From Campylobacter concisus (GTDB taxonomy: Bacteria; Campylobacterota; Campylobacteria; Campylobacterales; Campylobacteraceae): a stretch of DNA of 64,000 bases. The translations under genes and the position numbers were made by a program. The notes beneath the pieces were generated by a model. That model made no database searches. It had not been told where the DNA came from and saw nothing but the letters and a program-made list of their open reading frames with translations. Shown in pieces: positions 8,955 through 18,912 of the stretch. Location: positions 1 to 64,000 of the forward strand of contig NZ_PIRZ01000001.1 in NCBI RefSeq assembly GCF_003048575.1, written 5' to 3'. Within the stretch, counting starts at the first letter, position 1, and each line of letters opens with the position of its first letter.

Positions 8955-10313
8955 ATGAAGAAGATCATATTTATCATCATAACTCTTTTAGCGGTCATAG
9001 TAGTAGCAGTAATAAGCAAAGGAAAATTACAAGATAAAGGAAATTTAATGGATAATACTAATACGTATACGGTTATAGCACTTAACGGTAGAGAGGTAAA
9101 ATTTGATAAAAATACAAATTTAATAGTTGCAAAGCATGATAGTAATAGACAGCTAGCTCCAGATCTTGCAGCTAAACTAGTCCTAGACTCCCGCTCCATC
9201 CTAGACTCATCTCCATATAAAGACTATAAACCACTACACTATAATCCTAAACCAAATTCTCTAGGTCAAACAGACTATCTATCATTTAAGCCTTGGCTAG
9301 ATATTAGCTATAAATCAAGTTCAAACAAGATAGCCCCTTGGACTAAAACAGAAAAAGCTTATTATGAAAGTCTAAAAGATAAAAGAGATAGATATATCTA
9401 TCTAGTAAAAAGAAGCAATCTAAAATGCACTATGGTAGATATCCCAGAAGATGCTATAGGTAGAGTAGATAGCAATGGCAAACTAACAAAGCCTGAATAC
9501 ACTGAAATTTATGATGAAGTAGATAGAAATAAAAATACACTTAAATCAGAACTATTTATAGGAGAGTGGGGAATTTGTGCTGGAGTATTAGGAGATAGTG
9601 AATCACTAGGCAATGGAAATGAAGGTGGATTTAAAGCAAGAGAATTTCAAGCAGTATTTTTAGCAGCCCAACTAGGAGAAGTAGAAGCATTACATGTATT
9701 AGCAGATTGCTTTAAATACTATACATATACAGTTGGAGTAAATAAAAATTTAGACACCTACGAAAAAATTCTTAAACTATATAAAAATCCCCCACTAGAT
9801 GAATATGGCATGATGCCCTATCTTGATGAGATAGTAGGAAGCTATTTCGTGATGGATTTTAATAGGGGTGGGGTAGCGCAAAATACTTCTGGTTCAATTC
9901 ATAGACATTTAAGAAAATTAGTAGAAGATGAAGGAAAACTACTAGACCCTAGAGACTTTGATGCAAACGAGACTACAAGGGAAGAATTTGTGAGCTATGT
10001 AAATAAAGAAATGAAATTTTACCAAGATAAATTTGATGAGTATGCTTTTCCAAACACATGGGACGATCGCGATTTAAGTCTCTACATCGACTCCACCCTC
10101 CTAGAAGCCAAAATAATGTCTCTAACTCCACCTGAAGGTTATCCTAATGCACCATACTATAACACACCAGAAGAGCTAACAAGACTATATGAGGCTGGTA
10201 AATTAGATAAAAAGCTAAACCCTCTAACACCAGTGATGTATAGAGAAAGTTTTCCTGAAGATCTCAGGCAAAAGATATTAAGCTATGCAAAAGAGCATAA
10301 TATAAAGGATTAA
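8955..10313 (+). CDS. membrane-anchored periplasmic protein, candidate immunity or accessory protein
   Basis: This 452-residue protein begins with a positively charged start and a hydrophobic segment at about residues 4-20, so it is a signal-anchored or exported protein. The ATG is three bases after the stop of the 1223-residue gene, indicating one operon. Around residues 225-260 the order of small and aromatic residues (KAREFQAVFLAAQLGEVEAL) resembles a single Sel1-type helical repeat. I see no enzyme motif. Location beside a large unknown protein suggests it protects against that protein or helps load it. Both options are inferred. Sel1-like periplasmic proteins are known in other interbacterial toxin loci, which makes immunity the first guess. 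Confidence 0.6.
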   Translation: MKKIIFIIITLLAVIVVAVISKGKLQDKGNLMDNTNTYTVIALNGREVKFDKNTNLIVAKHDSNRQLAPDLAAKLVLDSRSILDSSPYKDYKPLHYNPKPNSLGQTDYLSFKPWLDISYKSSSNKIAPWTKTEKAYYESLKDKRDRYIYLVKRSNLKCTMVDIPEDAIGRVDSNGKLTKPEYTEIYDEVDRNKNTLKSELFIGEWGICAGVLGDSESLGNGNEGGFKAREFQAVFLAAQLGEVEALHVLADCFKYYTYTVGVNKNLDTYEKILKLYKNPPLDEYGMMPYLDEIVGSYFVMDFNRGGVAQNTSGSIHRHLRKLVEDEGKLLDPRDFDANETTREEFVSYVNKEMKFYQDKFDEYAFPNTWDDRDLSLYIDSTLLEAKIMSLTPPEGYPNAPYYNTPEELTRLYEAGKLDKKLNPLTPVMYRESFPEDLRQKILSYAKEHNIKD

Positions 10314-10370
10314 ATAATAAATTTAATATCTATGGCTCCAAACGGGGCCAAATATAAATATATTAAGCCA
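10314..10370 (+). pseudogene. possible coding remnant resembling the effector C-terminus
   Basis: The frame open from 10314 contains ATG at 10332 and reads a short peptide with MAPNGAK before a stop near 10386-10388. The lipase protein has MSPTGAK near its own C-terminus. The match is short, so this could be chance, but it fits a decayed 3' end of another effector paralogue. Confidence 0.25.
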
Positions 10371-10396
10371 CTACAATCAAAGACATAGGCATCTAT

Positions 10397-10504
10397 ATGG
10401 TAACCGACCTAATAGAACTTTATAAAACCTCATATGAAAAACTAGAAGAAAACTATAAAAAGGTAATGCACGCAGGCAATATATTTATCACACTATTAAC
10501 TTAA
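10397..10504 (+). other. small ORF of 35 codons, possible remnant
   Basis: An ATG at 10397 opens 35 codons ending at TAA 10502-10504. The product is helical and charged (it begins MVTDLIELYKTSYEKLEENY). No ribosome site is visible. It is probably the broken end of a former island gene rather than a functional peptide. The rest of the interval to 10670 is AT-rich and holds nothing else that I can identify. Confidence 0.3.
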
Positions 10505-10661
10505 AAAAATAAATTAATTTTAAGAGATAATTAGACTTTTTTATAAGAAAAATCGCAAATAGCGATCTATACAAATTCTGATAAAGAATTTCAATATATT
10601 TTAATATCAAAATGAGCTAAATTTTGAAAAAATTAAAGCGTATTTTTAAACTTGCTTTTAA

Positions 10662-11918
<1,257 letters not shown>

Positions 11919-11935
11919 AATTTAAAGGAAATAAC

Positions 11936-12928
11936 ATGGCAAAGAATAATTTGATCGGAGGCTCTATCTGGGATGAGTATTCTAAGGTAGTGCAAGACAG
12001 GATGAATAATCCTAAATTTATGGGAGAGATAACCGAAGAAGATGCTAAAAAGGCAAACGCAAAGCTTATTGTGGCCGACTTTGGTGCAGAAAGCTGCGGT
12101 GATGCGGTTAGGCTATACTGGCTTGTTGATGAAAAGACAGATAAAATAATAGATGCTAAATTTAAAAGCTTTGGCTGTGGCACAGCGATAGCTAGCTCTG
12201 ATACGATGGCTGAGCTTTGTATCGGCAAAACAGTTGATGAAGCAGTCAAGATCACAAACCTTGATGTCGAAAAGGCTATGCGCGACAATCCAGAAACGCC
12301 AGCAGTTCCACCCCAAAAGATGCACTGCTCAGTTATGGCGTATGATGTTATAAAAGCAGCAGCTGCAAGCTATAAAGGCATAGACCCAGAGCATTTTGAA
12401 GATGAGATCATCGTTTGCGAGTGCGCTAGGGTAAGCCTTGGTACGATTAAAGAAGTGATAAGACTAAATGACCTTCACACAGTAGAGGAGATCACGCAAT
12501 ACACCAAAGCTGGTGCGTTTTGCAAGTCTTGTGTAAAGCCTGGTGGTCATGAAAAAAGAGAATATTATTTGGTGGATATTTTGCGTGATACTAGGGCTGA
12601 GATGGAGCGTGAGAAGATCGAAGCTCAGGCAAATGCTCAAGCAAATCACACTTTAGGTGACATTAGCTTTGAAAATATGACGATGGTAGGGCAGTTAAAA
12701 GCAGTCGAGTCTGTCATAGATAAAGAAATTCGCCCAATGCTCGAGATGGATGGCGGAAATTTAGAAATTTTAGATATCAGAAATGATAACGGCGAAAATA
12801 CTGATATTTATATCCGCTATCTTGGTGCTTGCTCAGGCTGTGCGAGTGGCTCAACTGGCACTCTTTACGCGATTGAAAATGTCTTGCAAGAGAGCTTAAG
12901 CCCAAAAATTAGGGTTATGCCTATTTGA
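11936..12928 (+). CDS. nifU: Fe-S scaffold protein NifU
   Basis: A 330-residue modular scaffold that receives sulfur from NifS and passes clusters to apo-proteins. Three parts are visible. The N-terminal IscU-like domain has Cys54, Cys81 and Cys131. The central [2Fe-2S] Bfd-like domain has Cys161, Cys163, Cys196 and Cys199. The C-terminal Nfu domain has CSGC at 299-302. This is the full-length NifU layout. AAAGGAAA precedes the ATG. It is the second gene of the nifS operon and ends just before a strong terminator. Confidence 0.95.
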   Translation: MAKNNLIGGSIWDEYSKVVQDRMNNPKFMGEITEEDAKKANAKLIVADFGAESCGDAVRLYWLVDEKTDKIIDAKFKSFGCGTAIASSDTMAELCIGKTVDEAVKITNLDVEKAMRDNPETPAVPPQKMHCSVMAYDVIKAAAASYKGIDPEHFEDEIIVCECARVSLGTIKEVIRLNDLHTVEEITQYTKAGAFCKSCVKPGGHEKREYYLVDILRDTRAEMEREKIEAQANAQANHTLGDISFENMTMVGQLKAVESVIDKEIRPMLEMDGGNLEILDIRNDNGENTDIYIRYLGACSGCASGSTGTLYAIENVLQESLSPKIRVMPI

Positions 12929-12935
12929 TTTATCA

Positions 12936-12960
12936 ACTAGCCCTTGTGGGCTAGTTTTTA
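12936..12960 (+). terminator. rho-independent terminator of nifS-nifU
   Basis: ACTAGCCC at 12936-12943 pairs with GGGCTAGT at 12948-12955 around a TTGT loop, followed by TTTTTA. The stem is perfect over eight pairs. It sits between the convergent nifU and miaA genes and overlaps the last bases of miaA. Confidence 0.9.
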
Positions 12961-13833
12961 TTCTCTTAAGAATTTTAAAATTTCACTTCTAATTTGATTC
13001 AAATCGCCCACAAATTTCTTCTCAAACTGCGATCGGTTAAAGGTTCTCTGACGCTTAGCAAGCTGGGCTGTGTGCGTGGCGATAAGCGTTTCTAGCTCGC
13101 TTTTTGAAATTTCACCCTCCAAAAACTGCTTGCACTCTTTTAGACCTATTGATTTTAATGGCTTTGGCTCGCTTTTATACTTGTCAAATAAAAACTTCGC
13201 CTCATCTATCAAGCCCTCATCTAGCATATTTTTCGTTCGCTTTGCGATGCGAGTTCTAAGCTCATCTTTGTCCCATAAAATTTCAAATATCGCTAGCTCT
13301 TTTATGATGCTCTCTTTAGTATTTTCTCTTAGCCAAATGCTTGGAATTTGGCTACTAAATTTATAAATTTGATACCACTTTTCGAGGCGATAAGAGTCAT
13401 TTTGACTAAATTTACTTGCAAACTCAGGATCGATTTTTACAGCTAGCTCATAAATTTCTTCATTGCTTAAATTTAGCTCACATTTTGGCACATCTGGCGC
13501 AAGTCCGCTAAGCATTGATTTTAGATAAAAGCCGCTGCCTCCTGTGATGATGAGTGGACAGTCTTGTAAGCGCGCAAATTCCTTTGCATTTTTATAAATT
13601 TCAAAAAATGCCCCAACGCTAAATTCTTCATCAGGATAAATTTCATCTACACCAAAGTGCTTTATAGTTTCAAGCTGCTCTTTATTTGGCTTTGCACTGG
13701 CGATATCTATCTCTTTATAAAGTGTAAGCGAATCAAGGCTTAAGATGACGCCGTTAAGCTCCTTTGCAAGCTCAAATGCAAGATCGCTCTTGCCGCTTGC
13801 CGTGGTGCCAATTATTGCAAATTCTTTAAACAA
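12958..13833 (-). CDS. miaA: tRNA dimethylallyltransferase MiaA
   Basis: A 291-residue enzyme that adds a dimethylallyl group to A37 of tRNAs reading codons that start with U. The P-loop GTTASGKS is at residues 9-16, followed by the substrate region [18 protein letters not shown] and the [11 protein letters not shown] motif. The length matches the family. The downstream end meets nifU tail to tail. Only two bases separate it from the FAD protein gene upstream, so the two are probably co-transcribed. Confidence 0.95.
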   Translation of the reverse strand: MFKEFAIIGTTASGKSDLAFELAKELNGVILSLDSLTLYKEIDIASAKPNKEQLETIKHFGVDEIYPDEEFSVGAFFEIYKNAKEFARLQDCPLIITGGSGFYLKSMLSGLAPDVPKCELNLSNEEIYELAVKIDPEFASKFSQNDSYRLEKWYQIYKFSSQIPSIWLRENTKESIIKELAIFEILWDKDELRTRIAKRTKNMLDEGLIDEAKFLFDKYKSEPKPLKSIGLKECKQFLEGEISKSELETLIATHTAQLAKRQRTFNRSQFEKKFVGDLNQIRSEILKFLRE

Positions 13834-13835
13834 GT

Positions 13836-15050
13836 CTAGCCCTCGTAAAACGAGCTAAAGAGTAAAATTTCATCATTTTCCTCGTTATTTTTGCCATCTT
13901 TTATAAGACTTGCCAAAACACCGGCAAAATACGGAGCAAAGCTAAGCTCATTTAGTCCATAAGCTTGGCTATAGATCAAGTTACTATATATGTTATCGCG
14001 TCCAAGAGCCGGCTTATCGTTTGAGCTAAGAAGCACGTAGTTTGCCCTAAAACTAGGCTCTTTTAGCTCGCTTATACCAAGATGTATCTTTAGCTCATTT
14101 AAAAATGCATTAATCTTTTCAGTTTTAACAAGCGTATCGATAGCACCGACTTGTAAATTTGTAATAATCGTAACGCCATTTTTAGTTGGATAAATTTTGG
14201 CAAATAGATCATTTAAAATGATTGGTTTTTTAGGGATTTGCCCTTCATTCAGACTAAGATCAATAGTATAAAATTTAGCCAAAATCGCATTTAAGCTCGT
14301 GCCTAGTTTATTTGAAAGTTCTAAATTTTTTGAAGCGATCACAAAGCTATCAGCCTCATATTCGCCGTTATTGCCGGTAGCTTTTTGCACTATTTGCCCT
14401 TGCGTTTTTAGCTCATAAATTTCATCATTTATAAATTTTACCCCAAGAGAATTTAGCTCATTTATCAAAGCTTTTTTTAGCTCATTTGTATCAATACTTG
14501 CGTTGTTGGCTAAATTTATAGCGCCTTTTATGTTTTTATTTATTAGCCCAAAATTTGCAAGCTCTTTATCTATACTTAAAATCTCTTGCTCGCTATGGGC
14601 AACCTTTGTCTCATTAAGCTTTTTTTTAAAGCTTTCGTCATTGCTAAAAAGTAGATAAACGCCGCTCTCATCGAAATTTATCTGCGGATATTTGTTGCTT
14701 AAATCTCTTAAAATTTCAAAGCTTTTCTTGCCAAATTTTGAAAACAAAATTTGCATCTTTTTGTCGTGAGCTTTGGTTGATTTAAGTGTAAAATTTGTCA
14801 TCCAAGCTCTAAAATTTTCATTTAAGCAAATACTTATATCAAGCTCACTTTTTTTGCTAACTAGCCCCATAAACGAGCTAGATATTGCTCCATCTTTTGC
14901 AAGAGCGTGTGTGCCAAAGGGTACTAAAATTCCATTTGTAAAATCATCTTTTTGGCTGCTAATAATTAAAATTTCTTCACCTTTTTTAGCTAATTCGTAA
15001 GCCGTAAATAACGCACTAAAACTATCTCCAATAATCGCTACTTTGCCCAT
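13836..15050 (-). CDS. FAD-dependent oxidoreductase, DAO/DadA-like
   Basis: A protein of about 404 residues resembling the D-amino-acid oxidase/glycine oxidase fold. It has an N-terminal beta-alpha-beta nucleotide-binding unit and a C-terminal segment with [21 protein letters not shown], as in DadA-like enzymes. I start it at the ATG at 15050 because AAGGGTTAT precedes it and MGKVAIIG begins the FAD fold; a longer frame would add 25 unlikely residues. The dinucleotide motif is degenerate: GDSFSA stands where GxGxxG is expected. The substrate is unknown. It shares an operon with miaA. Confidence 0.65.
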   Translation of the reverse strand: MGKVAIIGDSFSALFTAYELAKKGEEILIISSQKDDFTNGILVPFGTHALAKDGAISSSFMGLVSKKSELDISICLNENFRAWMTNFTLKSTKAHDKKMQILFSKFGKKSFEILRDLSNKYPQINFDESGVYLLFSNDESFKKKLNETKVAHSEQEILSIDKELANFGLINKNIKGAINLANNASIDTNELKKALINELNSLGVKFINDEIYELKTQGQIVQKATGNNGEYEADSFVIASKNLELSNKLGTSLNAILAKFYTIDLSLNEGQIPKKPIILNDLFAKIYPTKNGVTIITNLQVGAIDTLVKTEKINAFLNELKIHLGISELKEPSFRANYVLLSSNDKPALGRDNIYSNLIYSQAYGLNELSFAPYFAGVLASLIKDGKNNEENDEILLFSSFYEG

Positions 15051-15140
15051 AATAACCCTTTGTTTTAAATTAATCTTGTAATGATAATATAAATTCAAAT
15101 TTAAAGCAAAATGGTGTAAAATCAACCATTTTTAAAGAAA

Positions 15141-16016
15141 ATGGAAATTTATCAAATGATAGAAAAATTAAAAGTTATTGCTGAACTTATCGTTTTTAAG
15201 CATTCTGTTTTTGCTCTGCCTTTTATTTTTGTTGCGATGATAGTTGCTAGTAAGATAGAAAGTGGCTCGGCTTGGTTTGGCTTAAAACTGCTTATCTTAG
15301 GTACTTTTTGCGCTGTTAGTGCTAGAAATTTTGCTATGGCTTTTAATAGATATAAAGATGAAGATATCGATAAGCTAAATCCGCGAACTGCAAGCCGCCC
15401 AAGCGTTGATGGTCGTATCGGCAGGAGCAATATGCAGCTTTTCATCGTGGCAAATGCGTTTATTTTTATTGTATGCGCTTATTTTATAAATTCGCTCGCA
15501 TTTTGGCTAAGTTTTCCTATTTTAGCTGTTCTTGGTGGATATTCGCTATTTAAACGCTTTAGCGAGCTAGCACACCTGGTGCTTGGTCTTAGCCTAGGTC
15601 TTGCTCCTATCGCTGGTGTGGTCGCAGTGAGTGCTGCTATACCGCTTTGGAGCGTGTTACTTTGCCTTGGTGTGACATTTTGGGTAGCTGGATTTGACTT
15701 GCTTTACTCGCTTCAAGATATGAAATTTGATAAAGAAAATAAGCTCTTTAGCATACCAGCTATTTATGGCGACAAGGCTACGCTTTTTTTATCGGCCATT
15801 TTTCACGCTTTAGCTTTTATATTTTGGCTACTTTTTGCTTGGGCAGCTGGACTTGGAGCGATGGCATTTTTTGGAATTTTAGTAAGTGGCGTTATTTTAT
15901 TTTTTGAGCATAGGATCGTAAGACGCGATTTTAGCAAGATAGATAGAGCATTTTTTACGTTAAATGGCTATTTGGGAATTTTATTTTTTATCTTTGTTTG
16001 GATTAGCGTATTATGA
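15141..16016 (+). CDS. mqnP: UbiA-family prenyltransferase, probably MqnP of menaquinone synthesis
   Basis: A 291-residue membrane protein with about eight hydrophobic helices. It has the first Asp-rich motif NRYKDEDIDKLNPRTASRP (around residues 70-88) and a second motif, FDLLYSLQDMKFDKE (around 185-199). The family joins a polyprenyl chain to an aromatic ring. Epsilonproteobacteria make menaquinone by the futalosine route, where MqnP fills this role, so that is the best reading, though the enzyme could be labelled UbiA. A second ATG at 15156 is also possible. The stop overlaps the next gene's start. A TAAAAT box around 15117 could be its -10. Confidence 0.8.
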   Translation: MEIYQMIEKLKVIAELIVFKHSVFALPFIFVAMIVASKIESGSAWFGLKLLILGTFCAVSARNFAMAFNRYKDEDIDKLNPRTASRPSVDGRIGRSNMQLFIVANAFIFIVCAYFINSLAFWLSFPILAVLGGYSLFKRFSELAHLVLGLSLGLAPIAGVVAVSAAIPLWSVLLCLGVTFWVAGFDLLYSLQDMKFDKENKLFSIPAIYGDKATLFLSAIFHALAFIFWLLFAWAAGLGAMAFFGILVSGVILFFEHRIVRRDFSKIDRAFFTLNGYLGILFFIFVWISVL

Positions 16017-16534
16017 GCGAGATTAAGCTGTTTAAAGCACCTCTTGATATGGAATTTGAGTCCGATAAAGATGGGAGTGAGAAATTTAAAAGAGAGTTTG
16101 ACTCTATCTTGCCGGGCGAAGAGGACGCGCTTGGCGCTTGGCTAAAACGAGCTAAATCACGTGGCGAAACCAAAGAGAGCGATCAAGTTTTATTAACTTT
16201 ACTAATTGAGCTTCACAGAAAAGTCGATGTTCTGAGTGATTACATTAAAAACGAACATAAGCAATATTTGCCACTAAAAGAGAGGACGAGTATCGAAGAA
16301 ATCGGCTTTACATATATAAAAATAAGCGAAGAAAAATTTATAAAAGATGAAATTTACTACGCAAGGATTGCTATGCCTATCTTTCCAAAGAGAAATTTGA
16401 GTCTTTATTTAAGAGCTGTTAGTGAAAACTTAGCAAAGATAGAAAATATGCACGAAGAGGATGAATCCGACTGGAACGCTTACGTAACAGCTAGAGAGCG
16501 TGTAATGATAAGAGAAATGAGAGCGAATTCGTAA
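16013..16534 (+). CDS. conserved hypothetical protein, possibly PilZ-like
   Basis: A 173-residue soluble protein of unknown function. The N-terminal half is charged and helical (LLTLLIELHRKVDVLSDYI around 60-78). The second half is beta-rich, and the tail ARERVMIREM carries basic residues. This layout loosely recalls atypical PilZ proteins, but the c-di-GMP-binding motif is not visible, so the comparison is weak. The ATG overlaps the stop of the prenyltransferase gene. The position in a conserved Campylobacter block indicates a real core gene. Confidence 0.55.
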   Translation: MSEIKLFKAPLDMEFESDKDGSEKFKREFDSILPGEEDALGAWLKRAKSRGETKESDQVLLTLLIELHRKVDVLSDYIKNEHKQYLPLKERTSIEEIGFTYIKISEEKFIKDEIYYARIAMPIFPKRNLSLYLRAVSENLAKIENMHEEDESDWNAYVTARERVMIREMRANS

Positions 16535-16543
16535 AGGAAAAAT

Positions 16544-17050
16544 ATGGAAATTTATATTTTTTTAGGCTTTGGTATCGTTTTGGCGATAATAGTAGCTTTA
16601 ATGTTGATAAAAGATAGTGAGGCAAATAAAAAATTTGCGAGATTTGAGCGAGCGATAGAAAGCGTTATGCAAGAAAATTTCAATCTAAAAAAGCAAATTT
16701 CAATGCTTGAGGGTGAGGCGTTTAAAAATAGTGAACAATATGAGCCACTTAAAAAACAGATAAAAGAAAATATTGATTTGCAAATAAATGAGAAGATTGT
16801 GCCAATAATTCGTGCGATTAAGAGCATCGAGCGAGTAATTGATGATTTTGCAACAGAGCAAAAAGATAGGATAGTTAGTCTTGAAGAGCGAACAAGAGAT
16901 ATTAATAAAATCGCACCAAGCGTCATCAATGAAGAAGAGCAAATTTTAAAAATGTTTAAAGACGGAAAAAGTGCAGCGATGATCGCAAAGGACCTTCATG
17001 TTGGAATGGGACGAGTCGAGTTTGTGCTTAAATTTCATAAATTAGCCTAA
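16544..17050 (+). CDS. membrane-anchored coiled-coil protein with C-terminal HTH-like segment
   Basis: A 168-residue protein. Residues 3-21 form an N-terminal transmembrane helix. A long Glu/Lys/Gln-rich helical region, probably coiled coil, covers about 30-125. The final 35 residues (ILKMFKDGKSAAMIAKDLHV and onward) look like a helix-turn-helix of the kind seen at the end of DUF2802/DUF6115 proteins. The ribosome site is AAAGGAAAA. Its function is unknown; related proteins are sometimes found near motility genes, which are not present here. Its stop overlaps a terminator stem. Confidence 0.6.
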   Translation: MEIYIFLGFGIVLAIIVALMLIKDSEANKKFARFERAIESVMQENFNLKKQISMLEGEAFKNSEQYEPLKKQIKENIDLQINEKIVPIIRAIKSIERVIDDFATEQKDRIVSLEERTRDINKIAPSVINEEEQILKMFKDGKSAAMIAKDLHVGMGRVEFVLKFHKLA

Positions 17051-17067
17051 ATTTAGAGGCTAATTTT
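17042..17067 (+). terminator. rho-independent terminator
   Basis: TTAGCCT (17042-17048) pairs with AGGCTAA (17057-17063), followed by TTTT. The first arm includes the stop codon of the upstream gene. It separates the prenyltransferase group from moaA. Confidence 0.8.
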
Positions 17068-17137
17068 AAAAAGACTAATCTACTCTTAGACTACAAAAAT
17101 TGGCTTAAATTTTTATTTTGATTTAAATCTTTTAACA

Positions 17138-17143
17138 TATAAT
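17138..17143 (+). promoter_or_regulatory. -10 box of the moaA promoter
   Basis: TATAAT lies about 45 bases before the moaA ATG in T-rich DNA, just after the terminator of the preceding group. It probably drives moaA-queE-queD and the genes behind them. Confidence 0.7.
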
Positions 17144-17188
17144 TGAAAAAATTATAAAAAGCTCTAACCAAGCTTAAGAAGGTGCTTT

Positions 17189-18157
17189 ATGCTAATCGAT
17201 AAATATGGTCGGGTTGTTGATTATTTAAGGATTTCTGTAACTCAGCGTTGCAACTTTAGGTGTAGGTATTGTATGCCTACAACGCCATTTAGCTGGACGC
17301 CAAGAGAGAATTTATTAACCTTTGAGGAGCTATTTTTATTTGTAAAAGTGGCTATTGATGAAGGCATAAAAAAGATAAGAATCACTGGTGGTGAACCGCT
17401 TGTACGTAAAGATTTAGACGTTTTTATAAAGATGATAAGTGATTATAATCCAGACATCGATCTAGCACTTACTACAAATGGCTATATGCTTTCGCACTTT
17501 GCCAAAAGGCTAAAAGACGCTGGACTAAAGCGCATAAATATGTCGCTTGATACGCTAAATGAGCAAAAGGCTAAATTTATCGCACAAAAAAGTGTCTTGC
17601 ACGAAGTTTTAGCTGGCTTTGAAGCAGCTCATGATGCTGGATTAAAGGTAAAAATCAATACTGTCGCACTAAAAGGTGTAAATGATGATGAGCTTATAAA
17701 TTTGCTCGAGTTTGCTAAATTTAGAGATTCTCAGATCAGATTTATTGAGTATATGGAAAATTCACACGCTAAAGATGATCTAAAAGGGCTAAGTAGCGAT
17801 GAAATTTTAAAAATCATCTCACAAAAATATAATGTCACGAAAGATGGAAAACTGCCAAATGCGCCTGCGTCTATTTATAGGCTTGATGATGGTTATAAAT
17901 TTGGCATCATAGATCCACACAAGCACGACTTTTGCGAGAGTTGTAACCGCATCAGACTAAGTGCCGAGGGACTTTTGATACCTTGCCTTTACTTTGAAGA
18001 GGCTCTTAGCATCAAAAAAGCGGTTGAAAAAGGTGATATCGTAGCTGCAAGTGAAATTTTAAGGCAAGTGCTAGCCAATAAGCCAAAAGAGAACAAATGG
18101 GCAATAGGTGCTAGCAATGAAACCTCTTCGCGTGCCTTTTATCAAACTGGTGGTTGA
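17189..18157 (+). CDS. moaA: GTP 3',8-cyclase MoaA
   Basis: A 322-residue radical SAM enzyme for the first step of molybdenum cofactor synthesis, converting GTP to 3',8-cyclo-GTP. The N-terminal cluster ligands are Cys21, Cys25 and Cys28 (CNFRCRYC). The C-terminal second cluster ligands are Cys249, Cys252 and Cys266. The protein ends in GG, the conserved MoaA tail needed for activity. AAGGTG precedes the ATG. The stop overlaps queE as TGATG. No other moa genes are in the window. Confidence 0.95.
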   Translation: MLIDKYGRVVDYLRISVTQRCNFRCRYCMPTTPFSWTPRENLLTFEELFLFVKVAIDEGIKKIRITGGEPLVRKDLDVFIKMISDYNPDIDLALTTNGYMLSHFAKRLKDAGLKRINMSLDTLNEQKAKFIAQKSVLHEVLAGFEAAHDAGLKVKINTVALKGVNDDELINLLEFAKFRDSQIRFIEYMENSHAKDDLKGLSSDEILKIISQKYNVTKDGKLPNAPASIYRLDDGYKFGIIDPHKHDFCESCNRIRLSAEGLLIPCLYFEEALSIKKAVEKGDIVAASEILRQVLANKPKENKWAIGASNETSSRAFYQTGG

Positions 18158-18912
18158 TGAGCAAAGAGCTAGAGCTAGTTGAGGCGTTTTTAAGTATTCA
18201 AGGCGAGGGAGCTTACCAAGGCAGGCTCGCCATATTTTTACGCTTTTTAGGTTGCAACCTAAACTGTTCTGGCTTTGGCGTGCAAACAAAGTCTTTAAAA
18301 ACCGGTGAAAGCCTACTAGGATGCGATAGTATAAGGGCTGTTTTTAAAGGGCATTTTGATCACAAAACATACAACGCAGATGAAATTTTAAGCTTAGTTG
18401 ATGGGCTTTGCAAAGGCCTAAAGCAAAAACCTATCATTGTTTTAACAGGCGGCGAACCACTCATTTGGCACAAAAATGAAAATTTTATAAATTTGGTAAA
18501 AAATTTGCTTGTAGACTACGAGGTGCATTTTGAGACAAATGGCACTATCTTTGTTGATTTTGATAAATTTGCAATTTATAGAAATTGCCATTTTGCACTC
18601 GGTGTAAAGCTAGCAAATAGTGGAATTAACGAGCAAAAACGCATAAATTTAGATGCCATTTTGGCTATTAAAAATAATGCAAAAAGCAGCTTTTTAAAAT
18701 TTGTGCTATCTTGTTGCGACGATAGTGAGCTACATGAGATTATGAATATAAAAAACAAAGTGAATTTGCCAGTTTGGTGCATGGCGATGGGTGCAGATAG
18801 AGCAGGGCTTAGTAAAAATGCTTTAAAGACGGCAGAATTTGCCATAAAGTATGGGTTTAACTATTCGGAACGCATTCACATTAGGCTTTGGAGTGATAAA
18901 GAGGGTGTTTGA
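18157..18912 (+). CDS. queE: 7-carboxy-7-deazaguanine synthase QueE
   Basis: A 251-residue radical SAM enzyme converting carboxytetrahydropterin to 7-carboxy-7-deazaguanine on the way to queuosine. The N-terminal EAFLSIQGEGAYQGR, the cluster region CNLNC (Cys33 and Cys37), and VLTGGEPL are visible. The usual third Cys of a CX3CX2C motif is replaced by Phe40; Cys56 in GCDSIRAV may take its place. I start at ATG 18157, overlapping the moaA stop. The queD ATG overlaps the stop, so the genes are coupled. Confidence 0.9.
   Translation: MSKELELVEAFLSIQGEGAYQGRLAIFLRFLGCNLNCSGFGVQTKSLKTGESLLGCDSIRAVFKGHFDHKTYNADEILSLVDGLCKGLKQKPIIVLTGGEPLIWHKNENFINLVKNLLVDYEVHFETNGTIFVDFDKFAIYRNCHFALGVKLANSGINEQKRINLDAILAIKNNAKSSFLKFVLSCCDDSELHEIMNIKNKVNLPVWCMAMGADRAGLSKNALKTAEFAIKYGFNYSERIHIRLWSDKEGV

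Noticed and set aside
8645-9199. A 184-codon open frame on the minus strand across two island genes
   Set aside because: It lies antisense to the end of the 1223-residue gene and the start of the 452-residue gene, both better supported. Its product is Ser/Leu-rich, typical of antisense frames in AT-rich DNA.
1-10504. The island as a prophage or an integrated plasmid
   Set aside because: No integrase, capsid, tail, replication or transfer gene is present. The lipase, PAAR-like block and lipoproteins fit a secretion effector locus better.
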